NCBI GenBank assembly: GCA_026416215.1
Contig: JAOAFP010000102.1
Coordinates: forward strand, 1 to 5,250
From: Negativicutes bacterium
Lineage (GTDB): Bacteria > Bacillota > Negativicutes > SKW292
Length of the DNA: 5,250 nucleotides
Direction of reading: 5' to 3'
Positions 1 through 5,250 of the stretch are shown here, in pieces. Below the pieces are notes generated by a model. The model was not told where the DNA came from. It did not search any database and saw only the letters and a list, made by a program, of their open reading frames with translations. The position numbers and the translations under genes are program-made. Position 1 is the first letter of the stretch; the number at the start of each line of letters is the position of its first letter.

Positions 1-20
1 GAGATGTGTATAAGAGACAG
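1..20 (+). other. Sequencing adapter remnant (Tn5 mosaic end, Nextera-type)
   Basis: Bases 2-20 read AGATGTGTATAAGAGACAG, identical to the 19-bp hyperactive Tn5 mosaic end that tagmentation library kits add to every fragment. The base before it is G, which matches the read-2 style adapter (...CGG before the mosaic end) and not the read-1 style (...GTC). It sits exactly at the contig edge and is fused in frame to a gene interior, as expected for untrimmed adapter rather than a genomic Tn5. It creates an artificial ATG at base 6 and would add the false peptide MYKRQ to the downstream gene. Genomic sequence begins at base 21. Confidence 0.95.
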
Positions 21-719
21 GTACTGGGTACTCTGAATGTGCTGCAGGCGGCCAGGAGAGCGGGCGTGGGAAAGGTTATTCACACCTCCACCAGCGAGGT
101 TTACGGTACTGCCCGCTACGTGCCAATTGATGAGAAACACCCATTGCAGGCGCAGTCGCCTTATGCAGCCACCAAAATTGCCGCTGATCAGCTGGCACTG
201 TCTTTTTTTCGTTCTTTTGGCACGCCGGTTACTGTGCTTAGACCGTTCAACACCTACGGCCCCCGTCAGTCGGCCAGGGCGGTTATTCCTACGATAATAA
301 CCCAGCTGGCGGCGGGCAAAAGGGAAATTATGCTGGGGTCCACCCATCCGACCCGGGACTTCAACTTCGTCTTGGACACCGTCGCTGGTTTTATGGCTGT
401 GGCTGAAAGTGACGGAGTGCTGGGCGAAGAGATAAATTTGGGCAGCAATTATGAGATATCTGTGGGAGAACTGGTTGATGTGATCGCCGGGTGCATGGGC
501 AAACAGGCGGTGACTGCCTGCGATCAGCAAAGGATTAGACCGGAAAAAAGCGAAGTTGACAGACTGTGGGCGGATAACAGCAAGGCAGTGGCCATTACCG
601 GCTGGGCTCCGCGTTACGCAGGACGGGATGGCCTGAAACGGGGGCTGGCAAAAACCGTCGAATGGTTTACAGACGACAGGAACCTTGCAAAATACAGGCC
701 AAATGACTATAACTTGTAA
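21..719 (+). CDS. legB: LegB-type NDP-N-acetylglucosamine 4,6-dehydratase, 5'-partial
   Basis: This is an extended short-chain dehydrogenase/reductase (NAD-dependent epimerase/dehydratase family) of the LegB type. It is predicted to convert NDP-GlcNAc to the 4-keto-6-deoxy sugar that opens the legionaminic-acid pathway, in the cytoplasm. The 232 residues seen begin at the GTLNVLQAAR helix. They contain TSTSEVYG (residues 22-29), the catalytic YAATK (Tyr48, Lys52) and the substrate-binding RPFNTYGPRQS motif, followed by a C-terminal NDP-sugar-binding region with TRDFNFVLDT. About 95 N-terminal residues are missing compared with a family length near 330, including the GxxGxxG NAD-binding loop. 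The loss comes from the contig edge, not mutation. The base-6 ATG is adapter-derived and is not the start. The active-site triplet is Thr-Ser-Glu, as in GDP-mannose dehydratases, where RmlB has Thr-Asp-Glu. The stop is TAA at 717-719, and the acyltransferase gene follows on the same strand. LegB is much more likely than a generic epimerase because of TSTSEVYG, RPFNTYGPRQSARAVIPTII and the neighbours. Confidence 0.88.
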   Translation, partial: VLGTLNVLQAARRAGVGKVIHTSTSEVYGTARYVPIDEKHPLQAQSPYAATKIAADQLALSFFRSFGTPVTVLRPFNTYGPRQSARAVIPTIITQLAAGKREIMLGSTHPTRDFNFVLDTVAGFMAVAESDGVLGEEINLGSNYEISVGELVDVIAGCMGKQAVTACDQQRIRPEKSEVDRLWADNSKAVAITGWAPRYAGRDGLKRGLAKTVEWFTDDRNLAKYRPNDYNL

Positions 720-799
720 CTTGCGGCCCGCGGCAGCCAATTCATCGGCCAGAATGACATGTGGCAATAATTGAACGAATGTACATATCGCGTTCGAAC

Positions 800-804
800 G
801 GGGA
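800..804 (+). promoter_or_regulatory. Ribosome binding site deciding the legH start
   Basis: GGGGA lies seven bases before the ATG at 812. The earlier in-frame starts (GTG 761, ATG 779) have no comparable purine run at a suitable distance, so this site favours 812. Confidence 0.55.
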
Positions 805-811
805 ATTCCGG

Positions 812-1492
812 ATGGTGCGTTCAGCAGTTGGAGGCGGGGTAACTGACAAGAGAATCGTAATAGTCGGGGCCGGCGGGCATGGCAGGGTGATTGCCGGGGT
901 ATTGCGGAGTCAGGGGATGCACGTACTGGGGTTTGTCGATCCCGATCCATGTATTAAGGGAAAAATGATTGACGGGATGCCAATCCTCGGTGGGGACGAT
1001 GTTTTGTTGGACATGAACCCGGGTGAGACCTTCCTGGTTAACGCTATTGGTGCGGTCAGAGATACTGTTCGCCGCCGTGCGGTTGGTGAAAGACTGACGA
1101 AGCTTGGATTTGCCTGGGTGGGGTGCATTCATTCTCGCGCGTCGGTGGATAGTGGGGCAAAGCTGATGGGTGACGTCCAGATCATGGCCGGCGCGATTAT
1201 CCAGGGAGGGACGGCAGTCGGCGCTCAGGTAGTTGTCAATACCGGTGCAGTGGTCGATCACGACTGCCTGGTTGGCGGCTACTGTCATATAGCGACGGGG
1301 GCGACACTTGCCGGCGGGGTCGTATTGGGCCGGGGAGTATTGGTGGGGGCTGGAGCGGTGATAATCCAGAATATTCAGGTGGGAGAAAATGCGGTTGTAG
1401 CGGCTGGGGCGGTCGTGGTCAGCAATGTGAGTCCGGGAGTCATGGTTGCTGGCGTGCCGGCCGTGATAAAAAAGACGTTGGTGGGGTATTGA
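812..1492 (+). CDS. legH: NeuD/PglD-family sugar O/N-acyltransferase (probable LegH)
   Basis: This is a left-handed beta-helix acyltransferase of the NeuD/PglD family, 226 residues from the chosen ATG. Next to legB, legG and legI its likely role is acetyl-CoA-dependent N-acetylation of the 4-amino group of the UDP- or GDP-linked 4-amino-6-deoxy sugar. The N-terminal nucleotide-sugar-binding beta-alpha-beta unit carries IVIVGAGGHG (residues 15-24), as in PglD. From about residue 110 hexapeptide repeats follow, ending in the typical GVPAVIKK tail. The His in VVDHDC (residue 150 from this start) corresponds to the catalytic base of PglD. ATG 812 is chosen for its GGGGA site; GTG 761 would add 17 residues and GTG 815 would remove one. 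Even from 812 about 12 residues precede the usual KxIVIxGAGGH start. A gap of 92 bp separates it from legB, with no aminotransferase between. An alternative role is O-acetylation of the finished nonulosonic acid (NeuD proper); the sequence alone does not settle which. Confidence 0.85.
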   Translation: MVRSAVGGGVTDKRIVIVGAGGHGRVIAGVLRSQGMHVLGFVDPDPCIKGKMIDGMPILGGDDVLLDMNPGETFLVNAIGAVRDTVRRRAVGERLTKLGFAWVGCIHSRASVDSGAKLMGDVQIMAGAIIQGGTAVGAQVVVNTGAVVDHDCLVGGYCHIATGATLAGGVVLGRGVLVGAGAVIIQNIQVGENAVVAAGAVVVSNVSPGVMVAGVPAVIKKTLVGY

Positions 1493-1634
1493 GGACTGCC
1501 TGGCGGAAAGAAAAAGGGACGTCCGGACCGGTGGCCGCCGGGTGTGTCGGATTAGTGGCCGGGGCGGGGAAAGGCTGGGCACGTACAGATAGTACCCATA
1601 AGACCTTAGCCGAGTTGCGGGGAAGAATCTGGCA
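1493..1634 (+). other. Intergenic gap legH-legG, no gene
   Basis: This 142-bp G-rich spacer contains no convincing open frame, RNA gene or promoter. It ends with GGGGAAG at 1619-1625, nine bases before the legG ATG, which is a plausible ribosome binding site. No hairpin with a T-run is present, so transcription probably reads through from legH to legG. Confidence 0.5.
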
Positions 1635-2795
1635 ATGAGAAAAATAGCTGTTGTAACGGGTTCTAGAGCCGAATACGGGCTACTGTACTGGCTGCTTAGG
1701 GATATCGAAGCCGACCCCGGGATGGAGTTATTGCTGGTGGTGACTGGTATGCATTTATCGGTCGAGTTTGGGTTGACTTGCCGGCGGATAGAGGAAGACG
1801 GGTTCAATATCAGCTGCAGGGTTGATATGCTGGTATCGGGCGACACTCCGGTTACAGTGACAAAATCTATGGGTCTTGGCTTAATCGGTTTTGCTGATGC
1901 GCTTTCTCAGCTCAAGCCGGATATAATGGTTGTTCTCGGTGACCGGTTTGAAATCATGGTGGCCGTTCAGGCCGCAATGGTGGCCAACATACCCATAGCC
2001 CATATCCACGGCGGAGAGGTCACAGAGGGGGCTATGGATGAGGCCATAAGGCACTCGATTACCAAAATGGCCGATCTACACTTCGTAGCCAGCGATGATT
2101 ATCGCCGACGGGTCATACAATTGGGAGAGCAGCCTGACAGAGTCTTCAATTTCGGTCCAGCTGCCACGGACAACATTCTCAGACTAACACTGCCGGACAT
2201 GGAGGAGATTGAGTCCAAACTGGGCATCAGGTTCGGGGAAGCCAGTCTGCTGGTGACGTATCATCCGGAAACGGTGAATCCGGGCAATCTGGCTGCCGAC
2301 GTTGATAGCCTATTGCAGGCACTGAGAGAATTCGACCGGGCAACGGTGATATTTACAAGAGCCAATGCCGATCCCGGAGGAGGATATATAAACGACCGCA
2401 TAAATGATTTTGTCCGGAACAGCGGTGGTCGGGCAGTATGCATAGATTCACCGGGACAAAGGGTTTACCTGGGATTGGTCAGGGCGGTCGATTCTCTGGT
2501 TGGCAATTCGTCGAGTGGGATAATCGAGGCTCCGCTGCTGGGTACGCCCACCGTAAACATTGGTGACCGACAAAGCGGCAGAACAAGGGGAAGGTCGGTA
2601 ATCGACTGTCCGGCTGACCGTCTGGCAATAGCATCGGCTATACGGAGAGCCATATCCTCCGACTTCCGCAGGGTTGCTCGGGAAGTGGCTGCAGAATGGC
2701 GAGGGGTGTCAGTTGCGGTCAAGATTAAAACTGTTCTGCGGGACCACCCGTTGGCCGGGATAAAGAGGAAGAAGTTTTTTGACATTGCCTACTAG
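1635..2795 (+). CDS. legG: NeuC/LegG-type hydrolysing NDP-sugar 2-epimerase
   Basis: This 386-residue cytoplasmic enzyme belongs to the UDP-GlcNAc 2-epimerase family (GT-B fold, NeuC branch). In a LegB-containing locus it should hydrolyse and epimerise UDP- or GDP-2,4-diacetamido-2,4,6-trideoxyglucose, releasing 2,4-diacetamido-2,4,6-trideoxymannose for LegI. The length is typical and the gene appears intact. Motifs run in family order: GSRAEYG (residues 9-15), LGDRFE (101-106), HIHGGE (123-128), MDEAIRHSITK (134-144), HPET (210-213), NSSSGIIEAP (291-300) and NIGDRQSGR (308-316). The C-terminus ends in KKFFDI, like the KKFYDI found in many NeuC/LegG proteins. The loop NFGPAATDN (172-180) departs from the more usual Gly-rich GxxGxDN form. 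The ATG at 1635 is preceded by GGGGAAG. The legI start lies 65 bp downstream on the same strand, consistent with one operon. Without LegB nearby it could be read as NeuC of sialic-acid synthesis; the neighbours argue for LegG. Confidence 0.9.
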   Translation: MRKIAVVTGSRAEYGLLYWLLRDIEADPGMELLLVVTGMHLSVEFGLTCRRIEEDGFNISCRVDMLVSGDTPVTVTKSMGLGLIGFADALSQLKPDIMVVLGDRFEIMVAVQAAMVANIPIAHIHGGEVTEGAMDEAIRHSITKMADLHFVASDDYRRRVIQLGEQPDRVFNFGPAATDNILRLTLPDMEEIESKLGIRFGEASLLVTYHPETVNPGNLAADVDSLLQALREFDRATVIFTRANADPGGGYINDRINDFVRNSGGRAVCIDSPGQRVYLGLVRAVDSLVGNSSSGIIEAPLLGTPTVNIGDRQSGRTRGRSVIDCPADRLAIASAIRRAISSDFRRVAREVAAEWRGVSVAVKIKTVLRDHPLAGIKRKKFFDIAY

Positions 2796-2849
2796 CGGCG
2801 CCCAAGACTTTGGAACGGCAGTCCGGGGTTGCTGGTAGACAGGCCAGAC

Positions 2850-2857
2850 AAGGGGGG
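2850..2857 (+). promoter_or_regulatory. Strong ribosome binding site deciding the legI GTG start
   Basis: AAGGGGGG lies just upstream of the GTG at 2861; the AAGGGG core ends five bases before it. The longer reading from TTG 2810 has no such site and adds 17 residues outside the family's usual N-terminus. ATG 2885 also lacks a purine run. Confidence 0.65.
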
Positions 2858-2860
2858 AAC

Positions 2861-3970
2861 GTGGAAAAAGTAAAATTTGGCCGAATGGACAGCTGTTTTG
2901 TGATTGCCGAGATAGGGGTAAACCACAACGGAGACATTGATCTTGCGAGAAAAACAATTGACGCAGCAGTTGAGGCGGGGGCGAATGCCGTAAAGTTTCA
3001 GGCATTTGACGCGGAAGGCCTGGCTGTGAAAGACGCTCCCCAGGCTGAATATCAGAGAATAAACACCGGCGTCGAGTGCGGACAGTATGAAATGCTGAAG
3101 CGGTACGAGCTTGGTTCAGGTGATCTGCGCTCCTTGTGTGATTATTGTGAATGCCGGGGGATCCATTTTCTGGCCTCGCCGTTCAGCAGGCAGAGCGCCG
3201 AATTTATGAGGCGGGAGCTTGGCCTGCAGCTGGTGAAAGTTGCCTCTGGGGAGATAACCAACGCACCATTACTCTGGAGCATCGCCCGGGGACGGTCTGA
3301 CGTCATATTGTCCACTGGGATGTCGGGTCTGGGAGATATCGAAATTGCCCTCGGGTTCTTAGCTCACGGATATTTAAACGAACAATACCCGACTTCAGCT
3401 GATGAAGCCGCTGTTACGCTCTCCCGGCCGGAGGCATGGTCAGTGCTCGGAGAAAAAGTTGTTTTGTTGCACTGTGTATCTGAATATCCGGCCGAACCGG
3501 CCGACGCAAGCCTTTCAGCAATGGATATCATGGCGGCCGCCTTCGGTCTGCCGGTGGGATACTCTGATCATACTCTGGGTATTTGGGCGGCAGTAGCAGC
3601 GGCAGCTCGGGGGGCATCGGTTATAGAAAAGCACATCACCTATGACAAGAATTTGCCCGGGCCCGACCACAAGGCTTCCCTTGATCCGGCCGAATTCAGG
3701 CAAATGGTGGAAGGGATACGTGCGGTGGAGAAAGTGTGTGGGGGAAGGAGCAAGTCGCCGGTGCCGTGCGAGTTAAAAAACCGCCATCTGGTGCGCCGGA
3801 GCGTGGTCGCAGCCACCCCGATCAAAAAAGGTGATCGGCTTTCAGCGGATAACATGACGGTCAAGCGGCCGTCGGGAGGAATCAGTCCAGTTTTCTTCTA
3901 CGACCTGATCGGAAAGAGAGCAGGAAGGGATTATGCTACAGACGATCGGCTGGAGTGGTGGTTTGAGTGA
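2861..3970 (+). CDS. legI: NeuB/LegI-type nonulosonic acid synthase
   Basis: This 369-residue synthase condenses phosphoenolpyruvate with a 2-acetamido-mannose-type sugar, here predicted to be 2,4-diacetamido-2,4,6-trideoxymannose, to make legionaminic acid or an epimer. It works in the cytoplasm and normally needs a divalent metal. The TIM-barrel domain starts at FVIAEIGVNHNGD (residues 13-25) and carries AVKFQAF (43-49), FLASPFS (103-109), VASGEITNAPLL (127-138), LSTGMSGLGDIEIAL (150-164) and LLHCVSEYPA (202-211). GYSDHTLG (233-240) and EKHITYDKNLPGPDHKASLDP (256-276) follow. The His residues of the HC and SDH motifs match metal-ligand positions of NeuB. A C-terminal SAF/antifreeze-like domain (about 313-366) follows, with RRSVVA, IKKGDRL and ISPVFFYDLIGKR. 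The protein is full length. GTG 2861 is chosen on its strong ribosome binding site. The CMP transferase that usually follows is not found; a hairpin and a gene-poor stretch come next. LegI, PseI and NeuB are hard to separate by eye; LegB and LegG nearby favour LegI. Confidence 0.9.
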   Translation: MEKVKFGRMDSCFVIAEIGVNHNGDIDLARKTIDAAVEAGANAVKFQAFDAEGLAVKDAPQAEYQRINTGVECGQYEMLKRYELGSGDLRSLCDYCECRGIHFLASPFSRQSAEFMRRELGLQLVKVASGEITNAPLLWSIARGRSDVILSTGMSGLGDIEIALGFLAHGYLNEQYPTSADEAAVTLSRPEAWSVLGEKVVLLHCVSEYPAEPADASLSAMDIMAAAFGLPVGYSDHTLGIWAAVAAAARGASVIEKHITYDKNLPGPDHKASLDPAEFRQMVEGIRAVEKVCGGRSKSPVPCELKNRHLVRRSVVAATPIKKGDRLSADNMTVKRPSGGISPVFFYDLIGKRAGRDYATDDRLEWWFE

Positions 3971-3974
3971 TAGT

Positions 3975-4028
3975 ATGATTCTTAGGGGCAACATAACCAA
4001 GGAAGGCGGGCTGTCAAGCCAGGCTTGA
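3975..4028 (+). other. Possible 17-codon start of a lost downstream gene
   Basis: An ATG five bases after the legI stop opens a 17-residue frame (MILRGNITKEGGLSSQA) that stops inside the hairpin at 4011-4031. The position is right for a next operon gene or its remnant, but the ribosome binding site is weak and no family is recognised. It may be chance. Confidence 0.15.
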
Positions 4029-4035
4029 CAGTTTT
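4011..4035 (+). terminator. Probable intrinsic terminator of the leg operon
   Basis: Arms CTGTCAAGCC (4011-4020) and GGCTTGACAG (4022-4031) are perfect inverted repeats around a single base. In RNA this gives a stem of about eight pairs with a CCAGG loop, followed directly by TTTT at 4032-4035. It lies 40 bp after the legI stop in the correct orientation to end transcription. The T-run is short and then turns to CCCC, so termination may be incomplete. An IS terminus is another reading. Confidence 0.55.
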
Positions 4036-4647
4036 CCCCGGATGGTTCGTGGGCGGTCGTCCAACCAGGGCATTTCCTTGGACTGTGATCGGCAAGATCG
4101 AGTGTTGCGGATGGTTCTTCGCCGGCGAAGTCTGCTGAACGCCTGTGCGTCAGTTTTCAGGTGTTGGTTTCCCGCTGTTTCTTTTTCGGAGGAGCAGCGT
4201 TGTTTGTGCTTGCACTGTAAAATGGCGGTTTCTACGAATAAAACCAGCGGCAGACGTTTTTGAATGACAAGGTTTAATTTACTCAGTGCCCCGATTTTCA
4301 TTCTCCGCCGTATGGCCCGAAGGAGCAGGCTGTGCAAAATGTCCTGCAATTAATTCGTAATTCGATCAGCTGAGTGGGATGCTTGCCCCTGGCCCTGGGC
4401 GTTGCCACCGCTCTGGGCAGGGTACGGCCTTCCCTGCAGGACAAAATCGATTTTGTCTGCCCCGTTTCAGATGTCTGGCCACCGTGTGGAGCGGTTATCT
4501 GTTGCGTCGCCGGACAATAGGGGATAGAGCAGCCTCGGCCGAAAGAAGTTCTGGCCTGCCGCGCTCATATGTTGCAGTAATATGAACGGCTCATGGCGTT
4601 GCCCAAAAAAAACGGCGGTGCAAAATTGCTGATCCCGGTGCGACATT
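4032..4647. other. Gene-poor stretch between legI terminator and IS256 end
   Basis: All six frames were read here. The open stretches (for example 4042-4263 and 4379-4585 on +, 4014-4349 on -) are short and Arg/Ser/Cys-rich. They have no convincing ribosome binding sites and match no family I recognise, so none is called. Features seen are an 18-bp perfect palindrome at 4440-4457, a 14-bp palindrome at 4117-4130 (CTTCGCCGGCGAAG), and two 12-bp direct repeats at 4617-4628 and 4637-4648. No tRNA, rRNA or CRISPR pattern is present. The stretch may be the decayed remnant of a gene or mobile element, but that is inference. Confidence 0.5.
4440..4457. repeat. 18-bp perfect palindrome
   Basis: GACAAAATCGATTTTGTC is self-complementary over all 18 bases. 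Allowing one bulged G at 4439 extends the pairing by GCA (4436-4438) with TGC (4458-4460). It could be a dimeric regulator's operator or a small hairpin. No T-run follows, so a terminator is unlikely. No promoter or gene start close by explains it. Confidence 0.6.
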
Positions 4648-4648
4648 G
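4617..4648. repeat. Two 12-bp direct repeats, 20-bp period
   Basis: GGTGCAAAATTG (4617-4628) and GGTGCGACATTG (4637-4648) match at 10 of 12 positions and are spaced exactly 20 bp start to start. Short direct repeats of about two helical turns are typical of transposase binding sites near IS ends, for example in the IS21 family, so this may be a remnant of another element beside the IS256 copy. The last base overlaps the proposed IS256 boundary. Confidence 0.4.
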
Positions 4649-5250
4649 AGTCAAGTCCAATATTGTGTGTAAAAACGATTCGGTAGAATTTGGCATTTCT
4701 CTACATGATGCGTACGACTGGGCTGGATGATAACTTTGTAGCTGTTCGCCAAGCGTCATATTCGCTCAGATCGAGGTAACGCTTGCCGTTCAACCACTTT
4801 TCGCTGTGTTCCATCAACAGGGCGCCAAGCAGGCGTTCTGCCGATGCTCTGTTGGGGAAAATGCGTATGACGCGCTCGCGGCGGCGTATTTCTTCGTTGA
4901 GCCGTTCTACGCCGTTTGTGGTGCGCAGACGCTGGCGATATTCTTCTGGGAACAGCAAGACCGTGATGGCATCTTCAAAACCCTGTTCCAGTATTTTCAG
5001 CGCTTTTGTTGCCCTACTGAAATCAGCGTAGATACTTTGTACCAACTGTCTGGCCGTGGCGGCATCCGGCGCATGCAATGCAGCTTTGACGCGGCTATGT
5101 AGTTCTTTTTGCAGCGATTTCGGGGCGGCATCCCAGATGTTGCGCATAAAATGCGTCTGGCAACGTTGCCAAAGTACGCCCTGAAAGTTTGTACGGATGG
5201 CTCGTACCAGCCCGCCGTGGCAGTCGGAAACAATTAAGTCCGGACAAGCT
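4648..5250 (-). mobile_element. IS256-family insertion sequence, one end only (continues past window)
   Basis: The element is defined by its - strand mutator-type transposase (4701-5250) and an inferred left end. About 53 bp beyond the transposase stop, the + strand from 4648 starts GAGTCAAGTCC and continues to TTGTGTGTAAAAA at 4663-4675. This resembles IS256-family terminal inverted repeats as I remember them, which carry a TTGTGTAAAA core some 16 bp inside the tip. The exact boundary is inferred because the partner repeat and the 8-9 bp target duplication lie outside the window; on this reading the bases just outside (about 4639-4647) would be the target copy. Confidence 0.6.
4701..5250 (-). 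CDS. IS256-family (mutator-type) transposase, C-terminal part
   Basis: This is a DDE transposase of the IS256/Transposase_mut family, which moves its own element. The reading frame enters from the right edge of the window, and 182 C-terminal residues are visible out of roughly 400, so the N-terminus and first catalytic Asp are not seen. The visible start reads DLIVSDCHGGL, holding the second catalytic Asp (residue 9 of the fragment) in the usual SDxHxGL context. WQRCQTHFMRN follows with the family's Cys/His pair (30, 33). The catalytic Glu is in TTNGVERLNEEIRRRERVIRIFPN (Glu about 115). It ends EKWLNGKRYLDLSEYD with a short tail and TAG at 4703-4701. The ATG at 5147 is an internal Met inside HFMRN, not the start. 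No frameshift or internal stop is visible, so the element may be intact. Confidence 0.93.
   Translation of the reverse strand, partial: ACPDLIVSDCHGGLVRAIRTNFQGVLWQRCQTHFMRNIWDAAPKSLQKELHSRVKAALHAPDAATARQLVQSIYADFSRATKALKILEQGFEDAITVLLFPEEYRQRLRTTNGVERLNEEIRRRERVIRIFPNRASAERLLGALLMEHSEKWLNGKRYLDLSEYDAWRTATKLSSSPVVRIM

Noticed and set aside
6..20. ATG at base 6 as the start of the first gene
   Set aside because: It lies inside the Tn5 mosaic-end adapter, and the encoded MYKRQ is an artefact.
720..811. Promoter in the legB-legH gap (AATAAT near 766)
   Set aside because: No matching -35 element at a proper spacing, and an operon with read-through from legB explains expression of legH.
821..1846. 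341-residue open frame on the - strand
   Set aside because: It runs antisense across legH and the start of legG, both strongly supported. Its product is Ser/Pro/Arg/His-rich with no family motif, typical of a shadow frame opposite GC-rich coding DNA.
2810..2860. Longer legI reading from TTG 2810
   Set aside because: It adds 17 residues with no family match and lacks a ribosome binding site, whereas GTG 2861 has a very strong one.
4039..4117. 10-bp direct repeat CGGATGGTTC at 4039 and 4108
   Set aside because: A match of this length within a 600-700 bp stretch is quite possible by chance, and nothing else supports it.
4117..4130. 14-bp palindrome CTTCGCCGGCGAAG as an operator
   Set aside because: A 14-bp palindrome is expected roughly once in a few windows of this size, and it has no gene-start context.
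4014..4349. 111-residue - strand frame as a small gene
   Set aside because: It has no clear ribosome binding site, its composition is rich in Arg, Lys and Ser with no motif, and it ends inside the hairpin arm. The + frame over the same region looks equally random.
4379..4585. 68-residue + strand frame
   Set aside because: It is Arg/Gly/Cys-rich, contains the 18-bp palindrome and belongs to no recognised family; the alternative frames there look no better.
4604..4650. Terminator on the - strand using the A8 run at 4604-4611
   Set aside because: The bases before the T-run on that strand form direct repeats, with only a four-pair stem (GCAA/TTGC), too weak to call.

Overview
The window is bacterial. 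It holds most of a nonulosonic-acid (legionaminic-acid type) biosynthesis operon on the + strand, then a gene-poor stretch and the end of an IS256-family insertion sequence on the - strand. Compact same-strand genes, purine-rich ribosome binding sites and a GTG start fit a moderately GC-rich bacterium. The IS256 copy and the strong Shine-Dalgarno sites would suit an anaerobic Firmicute, but a proteobacterium cannot be excluded from this sequence.

Bases 1-20 are not genomic. Bases 2-20 are exactly the 19-bp Tn5 mosaic end used in Nextera libraries, so the contig starts inside an adapter and the first gene is cut by sequencing, not by biology.

The operon runs legB (N-terminal third missing), legH (NeuD/PglD-like acyltransferase), legG (NeuC-like hydrolysing 2-epimerase) and legI (NeuB-like synthase). 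By homology, LegB dehydrates an NDP-GlcNAc to a 4-keto-6-deoxy sugar. An aminotransferase (LegC, not in the window) adds the 4-amino group and LegH N-acetylates it. LegG releases 2,4-diacetamido-2,4,6-trideoxymannose, and LegI condenses this with phosphoenolpyruvate to give legionaminic acid or an epimer. The CMP-activating enzyme (LegF) is also not in the window. The product would decorate surface polysaccharide, lipopolysaccharide or flagellin.

A near-perfect hairpin followed by T4 lies about 40 bp after legI and probably ends the operon. The next 600 bp or so (to about 4647) hold no recognisable gene, only an 18-bp perfect palindrome and a pair of 12-bp direct repeats 20 bp apart. The repeats abut the inferred left end of the IS256-family element, whose transposase C-terminal half fills 4701-5250 and continues past the window. 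No previously undescribed system was found. The points most worth checking are the adapter, the absent legC and legF, and the origin of the 4032-4647 stretch.
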